Source of the DNA: Ptychodera flava
Lineage: Eukaryota > Hemichordata > Enteropneusta > Ptychoderidae
Length of the DNA stretch: 64,000 bases
NCBI RefSeq assembly: GCF_041260155.1
Contig: NC_091936.1
Coordinates: 36,625,366-36,689,365, forward strand
Reading direction: 5' to 3'
Numbering within the stretch: the stretch's first letter is position 1; each line of letters begins with the position of its first letter. The notes under the pieces are model-generated. The model had not been told where the DNA came from and did not search any database. It was given only the letters and a program-made list of their open reading frames with translations. Positions 24,191 to 35,715 of the stretch are shown here, piece by piece. A program made the position numbers and the translations under genes.

Positions 24191-26740
24191 TAGATATGGT
24201 AAAGCGCATTATGGTTTCATATGTTGGTGTGCATTTCCAAGCAAACATTTCAGAGCTTAAGATGTGTTCCTATCATTTTTGGACAATAGGATTTAACGGA
24301 GAAGGCCACTTAGGTTTCTTTTTCTGGATTGAACCCTCCTCTCTTGTAAAAAAATGAAACGATCCTCCCGACCCAAATTGATATAATGGCTTTCCAAACG
24401 AGAATGTAAAGCCTATTTCAGGCCCTGATCTTCAAAAAACGTAGAATTGGGTAACGCTAAAAATACAACAAAAGAAAAGCTTGACTGCATAGAGTTATAG
24501 AAATACAAGACTCAATATCACAATAGTTTTCGGATTCTATTACATACGTCGACCACTACCTTTGAGTAAACGATAATATTTGCAGGGGCTGACCATAGTA
24601 CTTTGCGGAATTTCAATGTGTTTTTTCCTAAACAGGCTGACAGCAATAGTATTTTGTGGCTCACAAAAACCCAATTTTGAATATCACTGCATAAATCTGA
24701 AAAATTTAACAGTAAGAGACCGATACAGTCCGATCTAACCTCGCTCTTTACATTAATATAAAAATTAAAACAATCAGGCCAAATGTTGCTTTTTAAAGTA
24801 GTTCGCGCCTCGGAAATGAAAGACTTAGACATTTGCTCAACCTTGTTAATTATGTCAGTGTCACCCCCAAAACAAGTAAAATTTGACTCTAGTGAAACAA
24901 ATTTCTTAATATTTACAGATTTTGAAGTTTAAAATGGTCGCCATCCCTGTGTTATCTCTATGGAGGAAAATAAAATTCCCAATTTTAACAGAACTGAGCT
25001 GGTGAAAACTTTATTTATCCCATAAGCTTCAAAATTGGCCAAAAATGTGGTAAGCTGAAACACTATTATAAAAATTAGAGAGTGTAAATATCTGTCACTG
25101 AGGCGCATCCTAGCTTGAGGTAATAAAAAGTGCCATAAGCGAGCGTTCAGTTATTGTAAGGAATGGGCCTGGGGAACGTTGGGAGGGTCTTCGTTTACAA
25201 ACCTGCCTGTGGGAGGGCATCGTTTGAAAACTTAATCTGGTCGTTTTGTACATTTGCAAATTTTGTTATACAAGTGTTTGATGTGTTGTTTACAGAATTA
25301 AAAGATTTTAACAATATTTCTATTAAAAGAATTGCAATATGTGTCTCACGATGCATGTATTATATCCTGTAAGTTTAATACCTAAATGTTTTCTATAAGT
25401 GACACAGATGACATTGGCATAATGTATGTATCACACACAATTATACATACACTCACATAAAATATTGGCGCTGATAAAGGCAATGTATACGCATATGACG
25501 ATAGCTGCCATGCTAACCTAAATTCAAATATAAATGTACTTTACTAGAATGGGATGATTGAAACTGCATGTGTGAGCAAGAAATTTGTATAAAATCTCGT
25601 CCATCTTGTAAATTTTCTCCCTTACTAGCTAAATCAGGGCATGATCTATATTTAACAGTTTATTTGAATGTACGTGACTACATTAGGGTTATTTAAAGTG
25701 CATACGTACAACAAATACGATACTGGAATATGACGCACAAAGTCAGTTCACTACATCTAGGTGTCTATGGGGAACGCTAACAAAACATTTTCCAATACAA
25801 AACAAGCTATGTCTGTAGATTTATATTTTCTTAATTGTTGATGTGAATGTACTTGACTGCATCGGGGTAGTTAAAAGTGCTCATATGCATTACAAATATG
25901 ATAATGAAATTTACATAAAAGTGTCGGTTAACTAAATATAAGAGTACAAGGGGCATACAATACACACATTTAAACAAGTAGCGTGTGCGCCATATTGGTT
26001 CATTGAAACGAGTAGTATCTTTTTGCATTTTGGTAGGCGTAAAACCTTGAATGTTGTCAATATGATAAAAAACGTCAAATTCCAGATAACAAGAAAATGT
26101 TAGGGGCACAAACGTAGTGGTGCAAACACGATAAACATGGGAGTCTATTGATTGAAGCAAATCTGGTGATGTTATACGCTTTGAGGACATGCTGCCGCTT
26201 AATATCGCTTGTAAAAGTTAAAAATTCTTGTAGCTCTTAAAGAAAGAAAAACGCAAGACAAACGTACGTGTTCCTACAGGTGACATTTGCAAATACGTTA
26301 AAAAGTGAGTGCTCTAGAAACTGAGCCGCTCTAGAAACCGATAAGAAGAAAACCAATTCGCACAACCTCAGAAATGAAATCTGAAAATCACGAGTAATGA
26401 TGGTAACGATCGGGTTGTCCACCATTTCAAATGTCACAGAGTTGATCTGTAACTGTCTGAATGTGGTGTGGAACCATTATGAACACTTTGAGTCATCTCT
26501 GTGTTGCAGAGTTGAGTGTGACTTTATTGCTTCAGGCATCGAGACCGAGTCTGTACGTTCCGGCCTGACAGCAACAAAATGTATGATACTGAAGTATGAG
26601 CTCCATATCTCTCAAGAAAGTCCCATAAGAATACTTGCAGTATTCGTATAACTGTACAGTAAGTAGGGATGTCATATTCACTCCAGTAAATATTTAGATC
26701 TGAAACACGTCTTTTCATTCTTTGACTTTTGTTGATTTAC
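24190..26740 (+). repeat. Duplicated upstream block of unit 4, with satellite-like segment
   Basis: Resumes the block interrupted at 21600 and runs to the unit 4 gene. Within it, 25480-25960 holds about three diverged units of roughly 170-180 bp (GAATGTACTTGACTGCATCGGGGTAG..) related to the 182-bp satellite; one unit also occurs at 15150-15340. No coding potential. Confidence 0.6.
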
Positions 26741-26749
26741 TAGGCAACA

Positions 26750-28297
26750 ATGGCTACTACTCCAGATATTAACGTAACCATCACTGAAAGATATCAGAAT
26801 TTCAAACATATATTTAACTCGGGAGACATGAAAGGTATCTCGCAGCTGTACACCCCAGGTGGAAAATGGATGGGCCAGGGACGAAAGACGCTGAACGGCA
26901 GACAGGGTGAGTTGGACAGAAATGAACCGAAATGTTTTCGAAAAGAGTTATTTTTGGTGATTCAAAAAGGGTAAATGATTAAAATCGGGGATTGAAATCC
27001 ATGAAGAATATGCCTTGAAAGCTGAGATAGGGCGTTTGTTTATGTAACAAATAATTTGCGGGACTATTCATATTTCGGTTTAAGGTTCCAAGACAAGAAA
27101 TTGACCTTTTTAAGCTAACGATTCTCTAGAGGTTAATAAGCTCAGAACCCCTGTAAATTATATATTTTCGGAAAGCCTAGACATAGGGAAATATTTTTGT
27201 TGCAATAGTGTCACCATTGTTTACATAACTATCATGTGACTGGTAATTTGCATAACCTTTCAAAAATCGGTTTTCCCTATGTTTTGTTTCAATGCTTTGA
27301 GATATGTGGCTGAAATTTGTATGAGTGCAAGCTGTTTTAAGGATCTTCCAAAGTGTGTCTCAGAATTTTTTTAAACCTTCTTAAACAATTTTTATGCCCA
27401 AAAACCTTCCAGAGCGGTGAATTTAACCCTAGTTAATTTCTTTAAAATTGTGCTAAAAAAACTAAGCAAGATAACAAAAATCTGAGACATACTTTGGAAG
27501 AGCGTTGTGACAGCTTGCATTCCAGCAAGTTTGAGTCAGATATTTTGAAGTATTGAGACAAAACATAAGGAAATCCGATTTTTTAAGGTTATGCAAATTA
27601 CCTCTCACATGATTGTTATGTAAACAATGGTGACATTGTGATTACCAAAATGTTCCCCTATATCTAGGCTTTCAGAAAATGTATAATTTACAGGGGTTCT
27701 TAGCTTATTAACCACCAGAGAATTGTGAGATTAAAAAGGTCAATTTCTTGTCTTGGAACTGTAAGTATAAGTATCGGTTTCTCAAAAACACGAGGCAGTA
27801 AAACACTAACTGGGGCATCAAATCCATTTAAAATAGAGCAATAGTAATCACTGGTAGATACATATAGGGTTCAATTATTGAGTCATTCATTTCTCGACCT
27901 TGTGATTTATACGAAAGTCACAGTTTGTAAGGATATGACGCAGATGCCAACACCTTGAAAAGTGGACACTCGGTAGAAGCTTAAGGTGGCCCATTGAAAG
28001 TAAAACTACTGCGGTATTTTCGAGATGATTTTTACATTGACCAAATCTAAAAATTGTCGCATTTCAGAAATACTTGATGCCCTTGACAATGGTTTACTGG
28101 GAGATCAATACATTAGTGAAAGCAAGTTTGAAGAGGTGTTTGGGAAACATGGAGACGAGTTCGTAACCTCCAGGTCATCCTTTAAACTGACGAGCAAAGA
28201 TGGTGCGAAGACGATTTCAGGCAAAGATGTTGTTGTGTGGAAATTGGTGGACGGCGAGTATCTGGCGCACGTAGACATTTGGAATTTAGATGAATAA
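26750..28297 (+). CDS. SnoaL-like/DUF4440 (NTF2-like) protein, unit 4
   Basis: Exon A is 26750-26906, then GTGAGT; exon B is 28068-28297 after ATTTCAG. The splice is phase 1 and gives about 128 aa. Exon A reads MATTPDINVTITERYQNFKH then ..IFNSGDMKGISQLYTPGGKWMGQGRKTLNGRQ. Exon B reads EILDALDNGLLGDQYISESK.. and ends LAHVDIWNLDE. This unit has the largest intron (1161 bp) because a foldback of about 675 bp sits inside it. The 3'UTR is broken at about 28347 by a LINE fragment, and the family AATAAA is absent downstream, so mature 3' ends must differ from units 2 and 3. The coding exons are intact and close to consensus. An upstream 5'UTR exon is likely because the ATG sits 8 bp after a TTTACTAG acceptor. 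Confidence 0.85.
27085..27759. mobile_element. Foldback (long inverted repeat) element in intron of unit 4
   Basis: The left arm begins GTTCCAAGACAAGAAATTGA and the right arm is its reverse complement, ending at 27759. The arms are about 320 bp each and roughly 80-90% alike by eye. Shared internal phrases are CCCCTGTAAATTATA, GTCACCATTGTTTACATAAC and TTCCAAAGT.TGTCTCAGA. No ORF. Units 2 and 3 lack it at the equivalent intron position. TAAG occurs on both sides and may be a target duplication. Confidence 0.85.
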
Positions 28298-28346
28298 TAT
28301 TTCAGTTCATGATAGTTCATTATCCCTGAACTGCATTTCAGGAATG

Positions 28347-29235
28347 GACGAAATATTTTTATCTTTTATTAAGGATACCGAAATTAACAGATGATTTGAA
28401 AGCATACAACAGTACGTTTGACTGTTTTATATTGAAGATCAGATTACATTAATTATTTTACTAATTTCTTCCAGATGTACAGATTCTGGTCTTAACTCTG
28501 TTTCGACTTTATATCTGAGAATCATTTCGTTCTTTAAAATTACATGTACGGGGATTTTTGAATCTGTCACCCAGTATTTGTGGATTGACCACTTGCCGAG
28601 CAAAATTAAGAGATTGCCAATGAAAGATATATCATTCGATCTACTTTGACTGAAATCGTAATTAATAATTATTTCAGCATTTGATAATTTCACGCTTAGT
28701 ACTGAAGACAACTTAAAACTCTAGAAACGTTATGCAAGAGATATTTGGCTAAGGCACATTCAAGAAATCTGTGCTTTAAAGATTCAACACCAGAACAAAA
28801 CTTGTACTTTGTAGATTCTATTTTTTCAAGTAAAAAAGATACTTGTTACAGGGCATGAATCTATGGCGTAACTTCCACTGAAACTAACGTAATTTGAATT
28901 CTTTGATCATATTGTTAACGTTTTACCAAATGACAACAGTTTTTGTTACTGTTAAAACAAGGCACTTGTAGCAATGTTTAGTATTTCGTTCATTTATCAA
29001 TATGAATAGAGAGTTCTTCTTTGCTGAGTCGGTAAAAAACCTTTGAAGACAACTTTGAAAGTTGAAGGACGTTGAAATGTTTCCATACTCCATAATCTAC
29101 ATCCTCTGTTGCTGCCAATGACTTATGGAATACTTTATGTTTTTAGACCATACACAACATGTTATTCTCACATTGTGACTGGCACTGTGCCATACGTTTA
29201 AGACGCTTGAATAAAATTACGGAATTTTTAATTCG
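28347..29235 (-). mobile_element. 5'-truncated L1/Tx1-like LINE 3' fragment
   Basis: Minus-strand translation gives a degraded ORF2 C-terminus: ..FCSGVESLKHRFLECALAKY.. (C-x7-H-x4-C of the C-terminal knuckle, with the first Cys apparently changed to Tyr), then a frameshift near 28705, then ..FIGNLLILLGKWSIHKYWV.. The 3' end carries AATAAA and an AT-rich tail at the low-coordinate edge (about 28350-28370). It sits in the 3'UTR of unit 4. The UTR phrase around CCCTGAA..CATTTCAGGAAT.GAC occurs on both sides, so it may be an old, diverged target duplication of about 40 bp. Confidence 0.65.
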
Positions 29236-29239
29236 ACAT

Positions 29240-29398
29240 TTCCAGTATCATGACAGTTCAATTGTCCCTGAATCACATTTCAGGAATTGACAGGGTTTGT
29301 AGTTGTACAACCGCAGCAAAGACAGTCATAGATATTATGATATGGGATTCTTTCATTACTACATCAAAAGTTAAAGTAAATCAAATTGTGCAAAAAGG
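29240..29398 (+). other. Detached 3'UTR fragment of unit 4
   Basis: Matches 17135-17285 and 8655-8815 (GTAGTTGTACAACCGCAGCA, GTCATAGATATT, CATTACTACATCAAAA). It is cut off at about 29398 before the family poly(A) signal. Confidence 0.65.
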
Positions 29399-29445
29399 CT
29401 GGCGGACCTTATTTTGTATTTTCGCTGTATGATGACTATGATGAT

Positions 29446-29477
29446 GGTACTACTACCACTACTACTACTACTACTAC
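29446..29477. repeat. (ACT)n microsatellite, left edge of LINE copy 1
   Basis: TAC/ACT trinucleotide run ending CTACTAC directly before the element's first bases GCATGTGTACACG. Confidence 0.95.
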
Positions 29478-29684
29478 GCATGTGTACACGTCGTGGTAGT
29501 GTGCTCTGAGTTTTGCTACAGTTTTTGAGTCCTTCAGTGTTTTCCGGACTTACATCGGTGTCTGATCTGATTTTGCTCCGGTTGTGGACTGCTGCTGTCA
29601 AGTTTTTTGTGTGTTTGAACTTTTGATTGAAGAGATTTTTACGGATTCCCTCAGTGGTTTCCGTGTGCTGTTTCCTAGGCCAAG

Positions 29685-31275
29685 ATGGCCGCGCCATTCA
29701 TTGACAATGGACGCTTAGCTACGTTTGCCGGCCTCACGAGGAAACATGGTGTCAAGTGTGAATCCATGGAAGGAGTCTCCGTTGAAAAGTATTTACAGGC
29801 TATCTCATCGATTACTGGTCCACAGAATATCATCGCTGCTTCAAGAGTTTACGGTTCAGTCATCGTTTATTTCAACTCAATTACGTGGGTAGAAAACGTT
29901 TGTGTGAGTGGTTTTGAACTGAACGGCTACACGATTCAAGTTGAGCCTGTTGTAAAACCAGCGACAAAAGTCATAGTGTCTGGCGTTCCACCGTTTATTC
30001 CGAATCATGTGATTGAAACTGAACTTCTTACATTTGGTAAACTTGTCAGTAAAATCAAAACGATTCCTCTCGGATGCAAGAGCGAACATTTAAAGCATGT
30101 AAGATCTTTCCGAAGACAAGCTCTGGTACTGATTGATGCCGACTTTCACGGTACATGGGAAGGACCTTTGACTGTAGAGTACGAAGGTAAACGATACAGA
30201 ATTTTTCTTTCAACCGAAGAAATGAAATGTTTCAAGTGTGGTCAAAAGGGACATGTTCAGCGTGATTGTCAACAATCAGCCCAAACCGAACCAACTGCAA
30301 TATTGCCAGAAAAAGACAATGCTACCGTAATTAACAACAGTCAATTTGAAAGAGGTGTTAAAATTCCGACCAACAACGATGAATATGTTCAACGCCCGAT
30401 GGAACCAGTCTGTGGTAATTCGTCAACTCTTTCCAATCAGGGCACAGATGTACATCAACGTGAAAACACAACGATGGCTGATAACGTTGATGATCATAAC
30501 GTCGCGGACATTTCTGATACACCGCAAATCAACAGTGATGCCTATGGTAATGAGGAACAAGAAAATATAGTTTGTGATGACGAAACTGACATTGTTCAAC
30601 GTGAACCGTCTTTGAAAGATGATACAGAAACTGTCTTGAACACTGACAGAACGAATGACAACGAAATTTCAAAGGGAAATGATGTTACTGATGATGAGAG
30701 GGTACGAACCCCTCCATCGCCTTTCCCCCCTTCTCCGGACCGTGTTTTACGCAAGCTTCAGAATCCTCAGATTCTTCTCCAGCTTGCACTCCGTCGCTTG
30801 TTCTCTCCGGACTTTTGATTTCGTTCCGGATTCTCAAGACATTACAGACAAGACCAATGCATCGATGGATATAGATATGTCTACAGTTGATTCTCAGAGC
30901 ATCTCTTACTCACCGCTTTCTTCTCAACATATTGCTAGCCAGTCTACAGAAGAAAGTTTTAAAGATTCTACGCCAAAGGAAACCGATGACAATGAATCAG
31001 TGGTGTCGGATGTTTCAGATTCTCCGTTTTTCCATGATGTATCAACTCAATCGATTGCAGAATTCTTGGAAAACACAAAACACTCAAAGAAGTTTATTCA
31101 GGATTGTTTTGACTTTCATCCAAATTTGAAAGAGCTTGCGAAAATCTTGCTGGGATATCGCTCTTCACAGCCTGTGAACAGCGCAACGAGAGCTCGCATC
31201 TACAAACTGGTTCGTAAAATCAAAGACTATGTCAGAACTACTGGTAGGTCAACTGCGATTGAGTCTTCAATTTAA
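29685..31275 (+). pseudogene. LINE copy 1 ORF1 (RRM-like + CCHC), frameshifted
   Basis: Starts MAAPFIDNGRLATFAGLTRK. Residues about 94-175 look like an RRM-type fold (TKVIVSGVPPFI.., RRQALVLIDADF), followed by a CX2CX4HX4C knuckle (CFKCGQKGHVQRDC, residues 182-195) and an acidic, Ser/Thr-rich tail. Compared with copy 2, one base is missing near 30739 (GACC-GTGTTTT) and one near 30813 (ACTTTTGATT). The frame therefore runs 29685 to about 30740, then an intermediate frame, then resumes to the TAA at 31275. In the family ORF1 protein binds the element RNA as a chaperone. The unbroken C-terminal part ends ..GRSTAIESSI. Confidence 0.85.
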
Positions 31276-31287
31276 TTCACTTTCGTT

Positions 31288-34200
31288 ATGTGGAAGCATC
31301 TTCTCTCAATCCTATTTACAGGCATGGCTCTGTCCTGTGTAACGCTTAATGTTCGTGGGTGTCGAGACTCGATGAAACGCTTCCAAGTTTTTGATTTCCT
31401 CAAGCATTCCAATCCGGCTTCTTGTTACCTTTTACAAGAAACTCACACCATACCAAGTGATGAAAAATTATGGCCTTTGATTTGGAGAGGACGTTGTATT
31501 TTGTCACATAGTTCAACAAACAGTGCAGGTGTTGCTATATTGTTTTCACCCTCCTCTACAATTGATATCATTCGCACATCAGAATCAATTCCTGGACATT
31601 TACTGCACGTGCAAGCAAACGTTGATGGCAGCCTAGTGAATATTATTAATGTGTATGGACACACTACCTCCAATGAACGGTTGTGGTGTTTTACCAAGCT
31701 GAATGATCTACTATCAAGCTTAGATGTTGACAGTGTAATTATCCTTGGTGGAGACTTTAATTGTACTCTGAATGAAGAATTGGACAGAATCAATTGTAAG
31801 GAGTCTGACATGTGTGCAGTTCGCTATTTGAATAATTTAATTCACAAGTATAGACTTGTTGACAGTTGGCGTCACTATCATGGGGACAGCCGTAATTACA
31901 CCTGGCACAGAAATGACAAAAAGGCTCGTCTTGACAGGATTTACATCAACAAGTGGATGAGATCTCGCATTACGGTGGCTTCAATTCATCATTCTGCGCT
32001 TACGTTTACTGATCATTCATTGGTAAAGTTAAGAGTTACACAGAAAGAAGTCAAACATTGCAACCCAATATGGTGTCTTAATACTAGCATCTTAAAGCAT
32101 GAACTCTATAAAGATCTCATTTCTCATTTTTGGTTAAACTGGAGACAGCGACAGGATCAATATTGTGATTTGTTGACATGGTGGGAGATAGGAAAGTGGA
32201 AAATTAAACTTTTAACTCAGCAGTATTGTGCTTCGAACCAGTACAACCTGAAATGGGATAACTACGCCTAGAAAAGGAAATTCAAGAACTTGAGAAAAAG
32301 TTACATGAAGACAAAAGTCTCTTTGATGAATACCAGCAAAAGAAAAGTTCTCTGGCTCAGTTGGTAGACCTGGAGAGCAGAGGTGCAGCTGTACGATCTG
32401 TACTAGATCTCGTCACCAATTACTTACTCACAGTGATGTTTCGAACAGTTTCTTCTATTCTCTTGAACGAGAGCGGGGAAGATCAAAGCCCATTATTCAC
32501 ATGAAACGCGATGACGGCTCAACAACAGAAAATCCCGATGAAATTCGTGACATTTTTTACAATTTCTACAAGGAGCTTTATTCTGCTGAACATGTTGACG
32601 TTGACGCTCAGTCTGCAATTCTCGACAATTTGGTGCAGTTGAACGAGGAAGATCGTGATTACCTTGATGGTGAAATTACTCTTGATGAACTTACTTTTGC
32701 TGTAAAGCAACTTTCAACTGACCGTACTCCAGGTATGGATGGTTTGCCTAATGAATTTTACAAAACATTCTGGTCTATTATTGGTCAAGACCTTCATAAA
32801 GTTTTCATTGAATGTTTCCGTAATGATCAGCTTCCTATTTCTTGTCGGAGAGCCGTGCTTAGTCTTCACCCGAAAGCTGGAGACAACACTTTAGTCAAGA
32901 ACTGGAGACCCATTAGCTTGTATGTAGCGACTATAAAATTGTCACGAAAGCTCTCTCAATTCGTTTACGTAATGTTCTTTCCAAAATAATTCATGTTGAT
33001 CAGTCCTGCTCTATTCCAAATCGTCACATATTTGATAATGTGAATTTATTGCAAGATAGTATTTTCTATGCCAATGACACAAACTCACCTCTGGGTATTG
33101 TTGCTCTAGACCAGGAAAAGGCTTTTGACCGTGTCAGTCATGATTACCTTTTTAAAACTCTGAGTTCTTTTGGTTTTGGCCCCCGCTTTATTAATTACAT
33201 TAAAACTCTCTACACAGATATTCAGTCAGTTTTAAAGATAAATAGTTCCATTACCGCTCCAATTTCAATTAATCGTGGGATTCGTCAAGGTTGCTCACTT
33301 TCTGGTCAACTTTATGTGATTGCCTTAGAACCATTTTTAGATAAGATTAGGAATAACAGTAACATAAGGGGATTGATAATACCAGAAGCTCCTAGTCCTA
33401 CATGCCTTTCTGCGTATGCCGACGACGTTGAAGCTTTTATTACAAGAGATGAAGATTTTAGTAACTTAAAGTCCACTCTTAAGTTATATGAAAATGCGTC
33501 TAATGCAAAAGTTAACCTCAAGAAATCTGAAGGTCTCTGGGCTGGTAGTTGGCGAAATCGTACTGACACGCCATTAAATATCAAATGGAACTCAACAGGG
33601 TTAAAACTGCTCGGTGTGTATGTTGGTAACTCAAATAATTATTGTCAGAAAAATTGGTCTGAATTAGTGAACATCACTGAAAACAAGGTGAAATTTTGGT
33701 CCTCTTTTGCACCTGGCATGTCTTACAGGGGTCGTGTTTTAGTCATTAATCAGCTCATTGCATCAAAATTACTTCACAGATTGACTTGTACAACTCCCGA
33801 TGGTCAAACTTTTTCTTACCTTCAAACCCTTTTTCTGAGATTTTTCTGGCAAGGACGTCATTGGATTCCTTCAGAAACACTGTACTTACCTCCCATTCAA
33901 GGTGGCCAAGGCCTTATTCATCTTAAACTCGTTGTATTTCTTTACGTCTCAGTTACATTCAAAAGTATTTGTATCAGGATGTTCATCATCCGTCGTATTA
34001 TTTCACAGATTTTTATTTTAGAAGAGTTGGTGGTCTCAATTATGACAAACAGTTACTTCTCACGACTGACATTGATTTTGGTAATGCTGCTATTCCTGCT
34101 TTTCATCGTGATTTATTACATTGTTGGAATTCTGTTGACAAAATCCGTAAAGGAATCCCACTGAGTGTTCCTGACATTCTTAAAGAGCCTCTTTTTCAAA

Positions 34201-35194
34201 ACCCACTCATTATGCATCCCGTTCATAAGTCTCCTTTTACTGTTCCAGCCTTTGTCAACGCTCAAGTTACAACTATAGGTGATCTTTTCAATACTGTGGA
34301 AAATCGTTGGTTAACTTCTTCAGATTTGTGTGATAGAGTTGCGATTCATTCACAGCGTATTATTTCTATGTCTTTACAATGTGTTTACAAGGCTATTCCT
34401 ATTCGTTTGAAATCCGTCATTGAAAATCATTTTTGTAACAACAATCCAAACAATGCGCCAGATACTGTGTATTCTTTTCAGCTGCAACATTCTACAGAGC
34501 ACAATTATTTTCTGTGTAAAATAGAAAAAGGTGCAATTTACAAGTACTTGATAATGGTTCATCATTATGCATGTTTACCAGACAGATTAGACACCATCTG
34601 GAGGGACATTTTGAGCATTCCACATTCCATCAAACCAAACTTTGCTTCATGTTATTGTGATCTCATCATAAAGAAAGAAGGGGATTTACAATGGCGCATT
34701 ATGCACGGAGCCTATCAAACTAGTTCTTTTTTGTTCCGTGCTGGTTTCCGTTCAGATGCAACTGTTCTCTGTGTAATGACATTGATTCACTTTTACATAC
34801 TTTCCTTGAGTGTCCAAACATTCAACCGCTTCTAGGTGTTATTTCCACTATAACATCTCGTTTAGTTTTACCTGGACAAGCTGTAAACATTGCATGGTTT
34901 TTCATTAATCCTCCTGTTAAAAACTCTGTATTTATTCATAGACGTGCAATGTCTCTCTTTGTTTACATTTCTACAATGGCTAAGTTGTGTATCCATTTAG
35001 CAAGAAGAAATGTGTTTAGGAGCCAGGGTCCTGTTGATCCTTTGGACATATTTAAAACCAAGATTTTCTCCAGATTAAGACTTGAATTTGAGTATTATCG
35101 TCTTAATGAAAATTTACATTCTTTTAATCTTATTTGGGCTTTTGATGATATTCTTTGTGACACTCATGATGGTCAACTCAATTTTCACATTTAA
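31288..35194 (+). pseudogene. LINE copy 1 ORF2 (APE endonuclease-RT-knuckle), frameshifted
   Basis: Endonuclease 31288-32271: VTLNVRGCRD, LLQETH, IILGGDFNC, ARLDRIYI and TDHSLV are the expected catalytic blocks. RT 32501-33900: DRTPGMDGLPNEFYK, NWRPIS, ALDQEKAFDRV, GIRQGCSLSGQLY and YADDV. These spellings are typical of the Tx1/L1 group. The C-terminal region reaches 35194. Frame breaks relative to copy 2 are an 11-bp insertion at 32400-32410 and single-base losses near 32920, 33927 and 34752. A further -1 step near 32262 is shared with copy 2. The C-terminal knuckle is destroyed by the break at 34752. In an active element this protein nicks the target and primes reverse transcription. Confidence 0.9.
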
Positions 35195-35445
35195 GAAACT
35201 TCCCTGCTTTTGTCCATCGCTAGGTTGTGTCATCTTTGAAATATTATGTGATTGATTTAAGATATGTCTTTCTTGCTGACATTTACTTTTGTCATTCATG
35301 ACGTTTTCTGTTCAATGCCGACCATCACTTTGTAGTGATTTTCTTTTATTTGTATCTTATATTTCCTTTGGTTCCTGGCAATGTAAACATTTCATTTTAC
35401 AGTTTTAGTATGTAGGGACCTATGTGAAATAAAGATATTTGAAAA

Positions 35446-35507
<62 letters not shown>
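35446..35507. repeat. (ACT)n microsatellite between the two LINE copies
   Basis: About 20 uninterrupted ACT units connect the 3' end of copy 1 with the 5' end of copy 2. Confidence 0.95.
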
Positions 35508-35715
35508 GCATGTGTACACGTCGTGGTAGTGTGCTCTGAGTTTTGCTACAGTTTTGGAGTCCTTCAGTGTTTTCCGGACTTACATCGGTGTTTCATCTGA
35601 TTTTGCTCCGGTTGTGGACTGCTGCTGTCAAGTTTTTTGTGTGTTTGAACTCTCGATTGAAGAGATTTTTACGGATTCCCTCAGTGGTTTCCGTGTGCTG
35701 TTTTCCTAGGCCAAG

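Larger units (their letters stand above)
29478..35445 (+). mobile_element. Tx1-clade-like LINE, copy 1 (near full length)
   Basis: The 5' end is GCATGTGTACACGTCGTGG, with a ~200-bp 5'UTR, ORF1, ORF2, a ~250-bp 3'UTR and an AATAAA at 35428-35433. The 3' end is TATTTGAAAA, directly followed by ACTACT. There is no poly(A) tail. Both termini lie in (ACT)n. The element is 5968 bp, against 5989 bp for copy 2, and the two are highly alike throughout. ORFs are broken by small indels (see the two CDS entries). Confidence 0.9.

Noticed and set aside
33312..33584. Minus-strand 90-122-codon ORFs inside LINE ORF2 (also 31443, 37506, 39361)
   Set aside because: Antisense shadows of the conserved endonuclease and RT frames, present in both LINE copies at the same place.
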